Shown: piece by piece, positions 1 to 45,864 of the stretch
Position numbering within the stretch: position 1 is the stretch's first letter
How the letters are laid out: every line of letters begins with the position of its first letter
Origin: Eopsaltria australis
Taxonomy: Eukaryota > Chordata > Aves > Passeriformes > Petroicidae
Direction: 5' to 3'
Assembly (NCBI GenBank): GCA_034509425.1
Contig: JAVTVJ010000344.1
Span: 231,872 to 295,871, forward strand
DNA: 64,000 nt
Position numbers and translations under genes: made by a program
Notes under the pieces: generated by a model
The model's database searches: none
Seen by the model: the letters and a program-made list of their open reading frames with translations, nothing else
Told to the model about the DNA's origin: nothing

Positions 1-166
1 ATTCCTTCCTTCCTTCCGGAATTCCTTCCTTCCGGAATTCCTTCCGGAATTCCTTCCTTCCTTCCGGAATTCCTTCCTTCCGGAATTCCTTCCCGAATTC
101 CTTCCTTCCTTCCTGAATTCCTTCCTTCCTTCCGGAATTCCTTCCTTCCTTCCAGAATTCCTTCCT
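1..166. repeat. TTCC-derived minisatellite with 12/16/20-bp units
   Basis: Nine units of the form ATTCC(TTCC)n followed mostly by GGA, with n from 1 to 3, give lengths 20, 16, 12, 20, 16, 12, 20, 20 and 20, then a partial tenth. Every unit junction contains GAATTC, and most also TCCGGA, so each junction is locally palindromic. The array runs off the left edge of the window. Confidence 0.95.
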
Positions 167-240
167 CTTTCTTTCCCTTTCCCTCTTTCTCCCTCTCTTT
201 CTCCCTCTCTCTTGCTTTCTTTCTTTGCTTTTTTTTTTCC
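167..240. repeat. polypyrimidine (CT-rich) low-complexity tract
   Basis: Almost pure C/T sequence of the TTTCCCTCTC type continuing from the TTCC minisatellite and ending in a short T run. It is probably a degenerated edge of the same simple-sequence region. Confidence 0.85.
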
Positions 241-3200
241 TGAAATAATCTGGGAAGTGTAATTCAGTCCTCAACTATATCAACAGGTTTATTTATAGTC
301 TCACTTAATTTTCTCATGGGTCTGTCTTTATGAACACACGTAAAATAGTCTTTTCAAAGTAGTGATAGACCTTTAACAAACTGATGTACTGCAATATATT
401 AATATTTTTGAAGCACAGCTGCTCTGGAGGATAAGAATTCTTACGGCTTATGTTGGAAATTTGAAATTTATGCTGTGAGAACAGAGTTGTACAACATCTC
501 AGTTGTACTTAATGAATGAGAGCTTTGTTCTTTCTACTCGCCATCGTGAATATTCAGTTGCTCTGGGCATTTTTCCAAGATGTGTACACGGGAGCAAATG
601 TAGGAAGGGAACAGCTCTTTTGAGCTCTGCACCAGCTGTGCAGGACTGCATGAGTGCTTTACCACCTTGTTAGTGGGCAGGCCATGCTGCTGACTGCTGG
701 CTTCATGCTGCAGGAGCACAAAGTGTCTCAGCACTCATTGTCTGAGGTTCTTCATTGATGCTTTCCCCAAGCACTGCATGTCCTGATGCTCACAAGTCAC
801 TTCCTGAATGTGGGTGATCCCATTGTCACTGGCCTCATACTGAAAGGTTCAGAAACAGCTTGTGTTCTGCTGAATGGTATGTTTATAGTTTGTATAGAAC
901 AGCTGGAGCATGCTGTTCACATTATAGCTATTTATCTTGGATGAAACACTGAAACTGTTCAGATGAGTGAACAGGTTGTAAACCAGGAAGTCAATGGATT
1001 TCCATTATTTGCTACTGTATGTCCTTGGATGAACATTTTACCTTTTATGATCCAGAGTATAAGCTTTGTATAGACCTTTCTCATTCAAGAGTCTAAATTA
1101 ATTGACTTTTTAAAAACTTCTTGGATATCCTCCCAGGATAAGTTTTATTGAAATGCAAAGCACCAAGAATTGGCTCACTGATGTGTATTGTGCTTTATGT
1201 TTTAGTCTTTGCTGGGATATTTCAAATGGCTTGCACTCTTTTATAAAAACTAATACCATTAAGAGCTTAAAAAGAAGAAATAATTTGAGACATCATTAAT
1301 TCAACATGTTTTTGTATCTTATAATCTTAATAGTTTCCCAATGTTATTATTTGGGAAGCTTTGCTTTGTCTCTGCCCATGTGTCACACAAAATACAGAAA
1401 ATGCTCCTGAAATGAGCAAGCGAAGTGCAGTCATGTAAACCACATCTGAGAATTTACTTCATGACCAAAGCAGAGGGTCGTGTTCAAGGTGACACTTTAG
1501 TTTGGCTGGAGTTATTTTTCTTTTCCTTGAATTGCAATGATTAGTGAAATTCAAGCAGAAAAATGCTTGTTAGCATTTGAGAGTGGACAGTCATGAAACC
1601 TTGAGGACTAGTTGGCTTCTTGGCAGATTTTTGTTTTGCCTTTTTTTTTTTGGTTCTGCTGTATTCACTTGACATTTTTGCAGTCTGGTCTTAAGATATT
1701 TTGAAAATAAATTAATAATATTGTCACCCTTTGACTTCACAGCCATCTGTACCTCACAGCTGTATGTACAGTCAGCTGAGTGAGAGTAACAGTGTTTTGC
1801 ATTTCTGTTAGTCTCTGTGCCTATGCATGTCAGAGCTGCTCTGTCACTTCTTCAGCTGAGTGGAAGTCTGATGGGTGTCTGTGGTCCCCATTTAAATAAT
1901 GAAATTAAGTTACAGCAAGACATTCTGTCACATTGCTGTACCACTCTTTGGTTCAGAACATTAATTAACCCTGTGGTTAATCCCTCATGTGGATTATCGT
2001 AGATGCAGTCTCTGCAAAAGCTTTATAGGAATAAATCTTTAATGAAGCATCTTAGAGACATCAGAGAGACTTACAGTTCTCAAAAAGAACTGGTTTTCTA
2101 CTCTTCCAAAGAAATAACTGATGTAAAAAAATCATCTATTCAGTACATGAAGCTATGTGTGTCTATGCAGTAAAGGTTTGATTTCTGTGAAACCAGTGTA
2201 ACATGGGTAGAGGTACTATTCAAGATTTAGACATCACTTGCAGGAAGAAAATTTAATAGTTGTCACCTCATATTATTGATGCTTTATTTCTCTCCTACCT
2301 TTTATAAGTCAGGCTTGACTTACTCCTTGAGCTACTCTGTGGTTTTACATGTGAAACTATTTTCAGAAATTAAGGTGGAGAATGACCTAGCTGAAGTTAT
2401 CACTATGTCTATGATGTTATAGAAAAAAAACCCTGTAGTAGTCTGAAAATATGTGCACACTGCATGTTCAGAGGCCAGGAGTGCCTTGGGCAACAGACAA
2501 TGCTGTGTGCTCGCCTGTCACTGCATTTTATTACACTGCTAAGGACAACTAAGAGTATTGCCAGTCACACAGTACCTTTCCAGCCACTTACTTTCATCTT
2601 CTCTTGTTTTAATTAACAACCGCTTCCACAGATATGCTTTTGAAATAAAATCAGTGCCTGCCTTTGAATGTCAAGGCACTCTGAAATACTATTGCTAAAG
2701 AAGAAATTCTGTAGAAAGTATTTCTGCCTCTCACTATGGAAGAGAGGTTCTTTGTGGTCCTTGGTCACTGTTTTCCCTAGAGCGAGCTGGTGTTAGGATG
2801 GTAATTCACAAGTTATCTTCATTGCCATGGGAGTTGTTGCCTTGGTCTCTCTTGTTTTTGTAGTAACAGACTACCTGAAACCCAACTTGCCAATGAAGTC
2901 CAAATCTTAAGGCACTTCAGTGCTTCTCAGCTCATCATCTTAATGGATGCCAACATGGATTTAGAAGATCTGTCCTTATTTTTGGAAATACTGTTTCCAC
3001 AGCAGGGTACTGAGACTGCACATTTGAAACATGTTTGAGAAAGACTAAAGATACACATTTCCTTTTTAATTAGGCAATTTTTTCAATGTCTTTTAAAAAG
3101 TCGTGATTGGAAAGTGGCAAGGATTTACCTTCCTTTTCTCAAGTGATTTGGCCTCTGAATGTGTACTGTAGGCTCAGCAGACTGCAACACAAGCATTCTA

Positions 3201-3273
3201 TACAGATTTTTGAATGGTTTGTATAATCTTTTAAATGGAGAAAGATGCTCAGCCTTAGTAGAAGAGTGATGCT
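241..3273. other. intronic sequence, nothing recognised
   Basis: AT-rich single-copy-looking sequence upstream of the first FRMD3 exon in the window. Open frames here are short and match no family I know. I see no splice-flanked coding segment and no recognisable transposon. Confidence 0.6.
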
Positions 3274-3354
3274 CGTTGTAGTGTGTTGACCCTGGCTGGA
3301 TGCCTGGCATCCACCAAAGGCTTTCTCTCGCTTACCTCCACAGCTGTTTTGGCC
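3274..3354 (-). mobile_element. LTR-like fragment (3' end of an endogenous-retrovirus-type LTR, antisense)
   Basis: The stretch beginning GTTGTAGTGTGTTGACCCTG and continuing through GGCATCCACCAAAGG resembles, from memory, the reverse complement of the end of a common avian LTR. It abuts the CR1 segment that follows. No internal retroviral region is seen, and no protein can be read from it. The assignment rests on recall only. Confidence 0.4.
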
Positions 3355-3915
3355 AAAGTGCAGGACCTGGCATACCCATATCATTGGATTTGGTTCATTT
3401 ATCCAGCCTGCCAGGTCCCTCTGGAGAACCCTTCTACCCTCCAGCAGATCAACACACACTCAGCTTGGTGTCATCTGCAAATTTCCTAATGGTGGACTCG
3501 ATCCCCTCATCCAGATCATTAATGAAGGTATTAAACAGGACTGGCCCCAGCACTGATCCCTGGAGGACATCACTAGTGGCAGGCCACCAACTGGATGTAA
3601 TTCCATTCACCACCAGTCTCTGGGCCTGGCCATCCAGACAGATCTTAACTGAGAGAAGGGTGCATCTGTCCAAGCTGTGGGCTGCCAGCTTTTACAGGGG
3701 AGTGTGGTGGGAGATGGTGTTAAAGGCTTTACTGAAATCCAGGTAGACAACATTCACAGCCTTTTCCTCATTCACCAGGCAGGTCACCTGGTCATAGAAG
3801 ATCAGGTTGGTCAGGCTAAACCCCTGATGGCTGGGTCTGATCCCCTGGCCATCCTGTAGGTACCATGTGATGGCACTCAGCATGATCTGTTCCACAATCT
3901 TGCTGGGCATGGAGG
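3355..3915 (-). mobile_element. CR1 fragment, reverse transcriptase region (antisense)
   Basis: Reverse-strand reading gives degenerate CR1 ORF2 reverse transcriptase. VYLDFSKAFNTISHHTPL is read around 3692-3760. [20 protein letters not shown] and the catalytic-box motif FADD follow, with FADD at 3470-3481. The first two pieces share a frame but are broken by a stop near 3680, and the downstream reading shifts frame near 3460. It is therefore dead. It contains no CR1 3' terminus. Confidence 0.92.
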
Positions 3916-3992
3916 AAATTTCCAGCAGCTTCTCACAGAACCATCACTGTATCCCCACTGTTAACAAAGCCTGGCCATGCACACCCAATGTA
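3916..3992 (-). mobile_element. LTR-like fragment (5' end of LTR, antisense)
   Basis: CAGCAGCTTCTCACAGAACC through CCTGGCCATGCACACCCAAT resembles the start of the same avian LTR type on the reverse strand, its outer edge reading TACATTGGG. Together with 3274-3354 it brackets the CR1 segment. No clear target-site duplication is visible. Confidence 0.4.
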
Positions 3993-6900
3993 CTCCTTTA
4001 TGCAGTGGCCATCTCTGAGGGTTTGACTTCTGCTCCATGTGTCGTATGTGGAGGATGTCAGGCTTTTCTGAATGTTACATCTGTGGCTTTCTAGGTCTGA
4101 TTGTCTCACTTACAGATGGTGTGAAGTCAGGACAAAGTCCTTCAATTTTAGAAAACAGCATTCAACTGGAATCATTGAGCATATCTAATGAGAGTAATAC
4201 GCACCAGTTTTTAATTACGCAATAGCAACATGACACTAGGTCTTCACATCTTCCCTGTCCCTTGCCACACATACCTTTAAAACAAAATTTCAATTTCTTT
4301 TCTTTTTAAATTAGCATTTGCAATGTAGCCTGACAGGACTGCGGTGGAGGCCCTGAATACATGCAGTTTTGACATTACTGTTAATTTTCTTTTATCTTAA
4401 TTTTCTTTTTAAAAAGAAAAATTTTCTTTTTGGCTAATTTCCATTGTTTGTCCAGAAAGCATGATAGCTTGATGGGGAGAGGTTTTCTTTTGCTATGTTC
4501 ATCAAACTGTGTGTACAAAAATGATATACTGTAGCTCACTATAGTGCCCAAGGTTATTCTGCTGACATGGCACGTGAAGATATAAAATTGCTGTGAAGAA
4601 AGTTTTACCTGCAGAAATCACTCAATCCACAGCATGCACAGCAGCCCAGCATCCCAGCAGCCTCTATGGAAAGCACAGATATTTTTCCTCTGTGCTTCTC
4701 TTCAGTGTTGTTGTTCACAGCTCAGAGACCTGAGGGAGTCCACAGCTGAGAAAGTCTGAGATGTTTTACACAAACAGGATGTGAACAGTCAAGGAAGTAT
4801 GAACAGATAGATCTAAAGACTGATCATACTTTGGCACAGATTTCTATTTTGTTCTTTATTTTCAGTGTTGTTTAGGTAATAAATAAATCAGTGGTTTTTA
4901 TTTCTTATATAATAAAGCATCCCAGGGCCTCATGCTTTCTTCAAATCCCTACATTATTGTGTGTATACGTACTTAAAACGAGAGAATATAAAGTCATTTG
5001 AGGTCCCAAAGGAATGCTCTAAAATGCTACAGATAATACTGCATCAGCAGCAATCCATGATTATTATTAAAAAAAAACAGTTCTAGAAGAGGACATGGGT
5101 TAGTAACCGCTGGAATTAACCAAAGATGGATTATTTCAACTAGCTTTCCTCATGCCCTTTTTCCCTAATCCATATTTTCTAATCCAAGAAGCAGTTCTTC
5201 AATGACTAGTCTGTCATAAATCAGCGTAATGAATATTTTGATACAGGAAAAGCAGATGAAAAAATTGTTTAACTGGAAGTAATATAAAATGACAAAGACT
5301 TGGGGTATGTAAACATGGCACACTCAGTGTTTGTCTAGTCCAGTCTCAATCAGCTGTACTTGATATTGCCATGTGTTGGAAGAGTCTGGGGCTTTTCCCT
5401 CCAGAAGCAGGAGGCAAGTTGAATTAGACAGTGCTCCATTTGGTTGTTAATGCCTGAATATCAAATGATTTATTTGCAATTTGGAAAGTCATACAATAGG
5501 TTAATAGCTCTAAGGTGGGTTAATACGAGCTGGGCCTGTGCTGCTAGTCCTGTTCTAGATATCATTTAGGAATACCTCTGCTCCTCCTGGTACCCTGTTC
5601 TGCTTTTCTTGAAATGTGCAGTCATTGCTGCGCTTTGATATCTATGAAAGTCCACTTCTCTATTTTGGCTTTGTCAAGGCCACATCGGCAGTTGTCAAGT
5701 TTAAGAGTATTGCAGTCACAATCAGATTGAATAGCGTAAGTCTTAAAAGAGAGTGTTTTGTTAGTAAGAGCACATGACACTGCAGGCTTGCAGACAACAT
5801 TCAAGGTGGGGAAAATTTACCAAGGAGGGTCATGGTTTTTTTGGTGGAGATTGTGCCTGAGGGAGAAGAGACCTCGTGTATGTTCAGAATTCTTTTTGTG
5901 GTCCTCTGAGGGGAAGGCAGAATGGCAGGGAAGATGCAGCCCAGTCATGGTGTTTTGCAGGAAAGACTATTCCTGTCCTGTGGTGGGACTTTTATGTAGC
6001 CAGGAGCCAAAACAGTGCTTATCTCTTACCACTCCTTTGTCTGGTCTGCTTTACTCATTAGTGAAATGGATTATTATGTAACAATAAGGATTTTTTCCCT
6101 GTAGCCAGTGCTGTCACTGGGATGGCAATTTATCACTCTTTACCCAAGGAAAGACCCTACACTGTAATGCAGACACTGACCAGCTCTGAAGCCAGGAGGA
6201 CAAACCCGTATCTTGCTAGATGCAAGTGGCAGTCAGAATCCTGACTGCAGAAGAGAGAGCTTTGAGATTACTGAAAAGCTGTTATTAAAGTCACCTTCCC
6301 ACCCCCACCCCAGTGCATAAAATGAAGTACTTCTTTCTGAAGGAATAGTTTTGGTGTGTGTTTTCATGTTTTGGGGCATTTTTATTATTAGGTACCTATA
6401 ATTTTGTTAATATAGGAGGGGCATGGGTTCAGAATGGAGATATGGAATATTGATACCTTCCTTATGTTTTGAGTCCTTAGCATTAGTATATTTCTTCAGA
6501 TGTCATAAACAAGAAGGATGATTCTTTCTACAGGTGCCTGTTAACACAGAAGATACTCAAATAAGTTTCTCAAATAAGCTAACAAGGTGGTTCCTACTAC
6601 TTTTGGTATTAGATATTTTAAGAGAAGTAGAATTTCCCTTTTTCTTGGGTTTGGATGAAGATTATGATTTGAAATCATGATAGATATGTTCCCAGTTCCT
6701 AATTCCTTTGCTAGAATTTGTCTTATGACTGATCAGATAGGTTAAAAGGGCAACTGCTGTACTGACATCAGTGTGGCATGCTTATTGTCATGCGTATCAG
6801 TTTGTTTGATAAATGGAGAGCTGGGGTCAAGCCATGTTATCATGAACAGAACTTTCATATTGTTTCAGAAGAACAAGTAAACTAATAGATGGTCTCCTTC

Positions 6901-7590
6901 CCTTCCAAATTCATGAAAGGGTTTTCTGAATTATTACATTAGGAATTTTAATATTTAAATTCATGCCTATTCATTTTAGTATTATTTTCTGGATATTTTG
7001 CTCATATTCATCTAATCATTCTTTTTTTGTACTTGGTAATACTGTTTTTCTTCACAACCTCCTGAGGCAGTTAGTTTACTATCTGCTATGTCAGGTGCTT
7101 TCTTTCCTCTTTAAGCAATTTCCTGATTTCACTGATTTTCCTCATGCTCTAATATTGCAGGATTCAGTGGACAGCAGTTCTGCATTTGCCTTTCACACTA
7201 CCCTCATGATTTCAGAAGACTCGCTCTTATTCTCCCTTAGTGACTTAGAGCCCTGTAAGGGAGGCTTGATCCTTTCACTCATTTTAGTTTTACTTTATTA
7301 ATCAAGCTCAGCTATCTCCTCCTCAGGATGCAGGGACAAGAGCTAGATAGAACTTAAATGTGTGATTACTTCTAGGCTTTAAATAGTGTCAAAATGCCCC
7401 TCTGTCACAGTATCATTCCCAGTGATGCCCAACATTCTCTTGGCTTTGTTTTTGGCTGCTGCTGTACCCTGAGTTGATGATTTCAGAATGATGACTTTTC
7501 CTTATTTTAAAAGACATCAAAATCCTTCTCAAGTATTAGAAAACAAGCAAACACTATATTTTAACTAATATAATTATTTTTTCTAGCACA
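3993..7590. other. intronic sequence, nothing recognised
   Basis: AT-rich sequence with a perfect 20-bp palindrome of T/C then A/G at 4401-4420. Open frames such as 5758-6081 have no recognisable domain, no splice context and ordinary composition. Confidence 0.55.
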
Positions 7591-8250
7591 CATTCAGTTA
7601 GGTTGGAAAATATCTGAGATCATTGAGTCTAACCTATGATTTAAAACCATCATGTTGAGTAGACCATGGCACTGAGTGCCACATCCAGCCTCGTCTTAAA
7701 CACCTCCAGGGACGGTGGCTCCACCACCTCCCTGGGCAGCCCATTCTGAAGTCTAATCATCCATTCTGTGAAAAGCTTCTTCCTAATGTCCAACCTAAAC
7801 CTCCCCTGGTGCAGCTTAAGACTGTGTCCTCTTGTTCTGTCACTGCTTGCCTGTGAGAAGAGACTGAGCCCTACCTGGCTGTACCCTCCTTTCAAATGAT
7901 TGCAGAGAGTGATAAAGCTTCCCCTGAGCCTCCTTTTCTCCAGGCTAAACAACCCCAGCTCCCTCAGCTGCTCCTTGTAGGACATGTACTCCAGATCCTT
8001 CACCAGCCTTTTTGGCCTTCTCTGTGCTTGCTCCAGCACCTCATTGTCCTTTTTAAAGGGAGGACCCCAAAACTTGACACAAGACTTGAGGTGCGGGCTC
8101 ACCAGTGTTGAGTACAGAGGGAGAATGACTTCCTTAGTCCCTCTGGACACATTGTTCTTGATAAAGGCCAGGATGCCATCGGCCTTCATGGCCACCTGGA
8201 CACACTGCTGGCTCATGTTCAGCTTTTCTCTCTTTATGGCTCTGTAAAGC
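7591..8250 (-). mobile_element. CR1 3' fragment with 200-codon open ORF2 remnant (antisense)
   Basis: The reverse strand from 8252 to 7650 is open for 200 codons. It reads the CR1 ORF2 C terminus: [54 protein letters not shown] and PREVVEPPSLEVFKTRLDVA. The element then continues through its 3' UTR (GGTTGGAAAATATCTGAGAT on + strand) and ends near 7591 without clear octamer copies. It is severely 5'-truncated, so cannot encode a working protein. Confidence 0.95.
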
Positions 8251-9317
8251 ATAGAAAATATATTCTCTCATTTGTGATAAGAGAATACTACCAGTATGTA
8301 GTAGTTAGTGTTTAGTGGAGATTCATATGCTTTGGCAGGAAACTAGTGGTCCTGCAGTGTACTTGATGATATCTACTGTGGAAGATAAAATGTGAAGTTA
8401 GTATTCAGAATAAGATGCATAAAGAACTCAAAAATTCTTCTGGGTAGAAGGGCACCCAATCCAGGAATATTGTAAACACATTCATTTGCTCTCTGCCACT
8501 GTGTACCTGAGTATGCACAGTACCATGGAAAAGACTAGTAAGTCAAAGTCAGACACCATGCTGAGATAACAATTTTTGAAGGATAGCTGGATCTCTGGAA
8601 ATGACCATATCTGTCAGCTGGAAAGACTGCAACAACACAGGGAAAAATGCTTGCTATGGGAATAAACTGAGTGAAGTGACTTGTACAACATAAAAAACCA
8701 TTATGTGGCCAAATCACAAAGTTTGGCTGTGGGAAAGCTTTCTTGGATCATTGAACATCTTAAAATAGATAAATTATCTGTTAAGCAGCTAGCAACATGG
8801 TCTCTGGGGGTCCTGATGCCTGCTTAAAAACAAGAATAGATATTGCTGACCCTTAATCTGCAAGGCAGGAAAGGCTTGGCTAACCTGAAGTTGAGTCATC
8901 TCTACAGCAAACAGATAATAGATGGAAATGAGGTTATTCCAATAAGAGACATTTGTGAGTGTAAGCACTGAAGCATAAGTTTACTAGCTTCTTGTTAAGC
9001 TTGACTATTTAGGGCTGTAAATCAGGTTATAAAGATATGCCAGGGCTTGGAAAAAACAAGCTGTAGTGGAAGGACACAAGAAGCAGCAAAATCAGACCTG
9101 ACTTTGGAAGTTATTTCAGTAAGTGTATACAGTTTTACGTACATACATGATGCTCAGTGAATTTAGGAGTCAGGTATACATTCATAGGTTTTTGCTGAAC
9201 TGGTATATAAATTACTACACAAGGTTTACAGGAAGTGTCTGAAGTTTAGCCAGTCTTTGGCAAAACTTGCAAAAATTGCTTTCAATTGAAAAGACATTTA
9301 TCTTCTTCATTTGAAAG
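8251..9317. other. intronic sequence, nothing recognised
   Basis: AT-rich sequence between two antisense CR1 fragments. No open frame above 60 codons has a recognisable domain. Confidence 0.5.
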
Positions 9318-9900
9318 AACTGCAAAATCTTGGTCCCGTCCCAGGTTGCCCTTCTTGCTCTGGAGATCTCAGCCTGTCTTCATAGGACAGGTGCTCCAGC
9401 CCTCTGTTCAGCTTGGTGGCTCTTCTCTGGGTTTGTTCCAGCAAGTTTACCTCTTTCTTGTGTTGGAGGCCCCAGAGCTGGATGCAGTACTCCAGATGGG
9501 GTCTCACCAGAGCAGAGTAGAGGGGCAGACCCTTTCCTGACCTGCTGCTTACACCTCTACTGATGCAGCCCAGCATAAAGTCGGCTTTCTGGACTGGGTT
9601 TGTGCACTCTCAAGTCATGTTGAGCTTTTAATCCACCAACACCTCCAAGCCCTTCTCTTCAGGGGTGCTCTCAATTCATTCCCCATCTGGCCTGCATTTG
9701 TGTTTTAGATTGCCCTAACCCATGTGCAGGACCTTACAGTTGGCCCTGTTGAACTTTATGAGGTATCCACAGATGCACCTCTCAAGCCTGTTAAGGTCCC
9801 ACTGGATGGCATCTCTTCCTCCCAGTTGTGTCAACAGACCCCCACACAGCTTGGTTTTGTCGAGGATCTTTGATTGTGGTCAGCAACAAACTATTTGGTT
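9318..9900 (-). mobile_element. CR1 fragment, ORF2 C-terminal region (antisense, different subfamily)
   Basis: The reverse strand reads LPLYSALVRPHLEYCIQLWG and LEQTQRRATKLNRGLEHLSY near 9340-9510. The + strand continues with CR1 text such as TTGAGCTTTTAATCCACCAA and GTGCAGGACCTTACAG. The element is truncated on both sides; the right edge is blurred by divergence. It differs in sequence from the copy at 7591-8250. Confidence 0.93.
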
Positions 9901-11302
9901 AGAAATGCCACACGTTGATCTCTTGACCTCACATCTTGGCTGACAAGCCATACTCCGAAACCTTGGGTGAGTTTTTTTGGCACTACTTAAAAGCTGAACA
10001 CATTTTGGCCATAAGCTAATGGTCACTCTGGAGAATGGCATCCTATTTTTTCACCCTGAAAAATCTTACCAAAATTCTTTGCAAGGGACTGCTCAATTGC
10101 CCAATTTACGTATGTTATTTACATAAATATACTGAACATTTTCTGGTACACTGTCATTGCAGATTAAGAATTTTTACTTCATTTCACTGAGACCTTTGTT
10201 GCACTCTGCTACAGGTAGTTCCTCTGGGATGTGCCTGTATAATAGCAGTACCAACATATGGAAGTGAATTTGTGAGCTGTTACTGGACATTGAATACAGG
10301 GGAAAAAAAAGATGTTGCAAAATAAAAGAAAAAGGCCCTGAAGTGCAAAGATCTTGTAGATCTTGTAATGCAGTGAAGGGACATGTTTACAAAGAGAGAA
10401 AATTGCTTTTCTCATTGATAACTGTATTCCATTTATTGTATTCAGTAAAAATCTAAGGAAAGGAGAAAAATTTCTTTTGCCTTTCAGATAGTATTTCCAG
10501 GTTTGCCCTTGATGCAGGAGCTCATGGTATGAACAGATCAGGTAACTTGGACAAAATATGTCTGATCTTGGTGCTATTCATTAAACACATTGTTATTGGC
10601 TATGCTGAGTGTTGCTTAAAGTTGGATAGGACTGGCAGTGTCAAGGAATGTCCTGATGGTCTGCAGAAGCCACTGAGTCTTGCTAGAATGCTCTAGATGG
10701 CAGATTCTGTCTAGCTGAAGCAATGTTTAAATAGTTTATTTTGACAGAGGGGTGAAATGACTGAATGGTGTAGGGAAGAAAGCTGTGGGTGATCTGCTGT
10801 AAGGTGAGCTGATCCCTCTCTGGGAGGCTGCTGTGCAGGGGAAAAGGCAGAAGAGAAAGTGGTGACCTTGCAGCTGTGCCATTCCACTTGCTATTAGAAA
10901 TAAAGCTTAAAGGTGCTCTGTGGTAGAAGGAACCTTTTGTTTCAATCCCTCCATTTTTTACTGAAAGAGATGAATGGGGCAGGCAACTCCCACCCAGGCA
11001 GGTGCCCCATGCCTGTGGCTCTTCAGGCCTCAAGAAGTTACTTCTGCCTTCAAACTTCACCTGGGATTCTTTACAGACAAAAAACCCCAAAAAACAAAAC
11101 ACAAGAAGAAAAAAATCTCCACTGTGGTCAGTTTGCTATTTTGCCTACAGCAAGAGAAAGATCTCCTTGTGTAAACCTGTGTATAATGAGAACAGGGGTG
11201 CTCAAACAAGCTTACATTACCATAATTTATTTCACACTACTAATGAGCATTGTAATAGCTATATATTTTAAATAAAGCATGTTCTATGATGTTTCTTAGT
11301 GG
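9901..11302. other. intronic sequence with a possible old CR1-like patch
   Basis: Mostly unremarkable intron. The patch 10915-11040 (GGTAGAAGGAACCTTTTG and CACCCAGGCAGGTGCCCCA) weakly resembles a diverged antisense CR1 3' UTR, but I would not call it without an alignment. The 120-codon frame at 10913 has no recognisable domain. Confidence 0.35.
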
Positions 11303-11313
11303 TTTTTTTTTTT

Positions 11314-11367
<54 letters not shown>

Positions 11368-11394
11368 TTTGTTTGTTTGTTTTGTTTTTTTTTA
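11303..11394. repeat. poly(T) / (GTTT)n low-complexity tract
   Basis: Eleven T, a G, 52 consecutive T (11315-11366), then four GTTT-type steps and more T. It lies about 200 bp upstream of FRMD3 local exon 1. The open frames over it (poly-Phe or poly-Lys) are artefacts of the repeat. Confidence 0.95.
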
Positions 11395-11574
11395 CTTTTC
11401 CTCTTATTATTTCACTGTTATTGAAAATATTTACTTCTATTTTTTCCTTGTGGTTGTGCTTTGCCTCTTTTTCCTGACAATTAAAATAACAAGAGGAAGA
11501 TCCAAAATAGTTGCACAGCTGGTTTCCCACTGATATGTTAAATCTGTTACAAAAAGATAGCACTTTTTTCTTAA

Positions 11575-45864
<34,290 letters not shown>

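Noticed and set aside
1..166. Regular repeats as a CRISPR array
   Set aside because: There are no unique spacers; this is a TTCC-based minisatellite in a vertebrate genome.
5758..6081. 107-codon frame upstream of the exons
   Set aside because: No known domain, no splice context, and composition like the surrounding intron.
7650..8252. 200-codon antisense frame as a host gene
   Set aside because: It is plainly the C-terminal end of CR1 ORF2, so it is annotated as a transposon.
9286..9576. Overlapping frames at 9286-9540 and 9307-9576 as genes
   Set aside because: Both lie in the CR1 fragment. The antisense one is ORF2 remnant, the sense one its shadow.
11286..11563. Open frames over the T run coding poly-Phe (sense) or poly-Lys (antisense)
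   Set aside because: They are direct translations of a mononucleotide repeat, with no other coding evidence.
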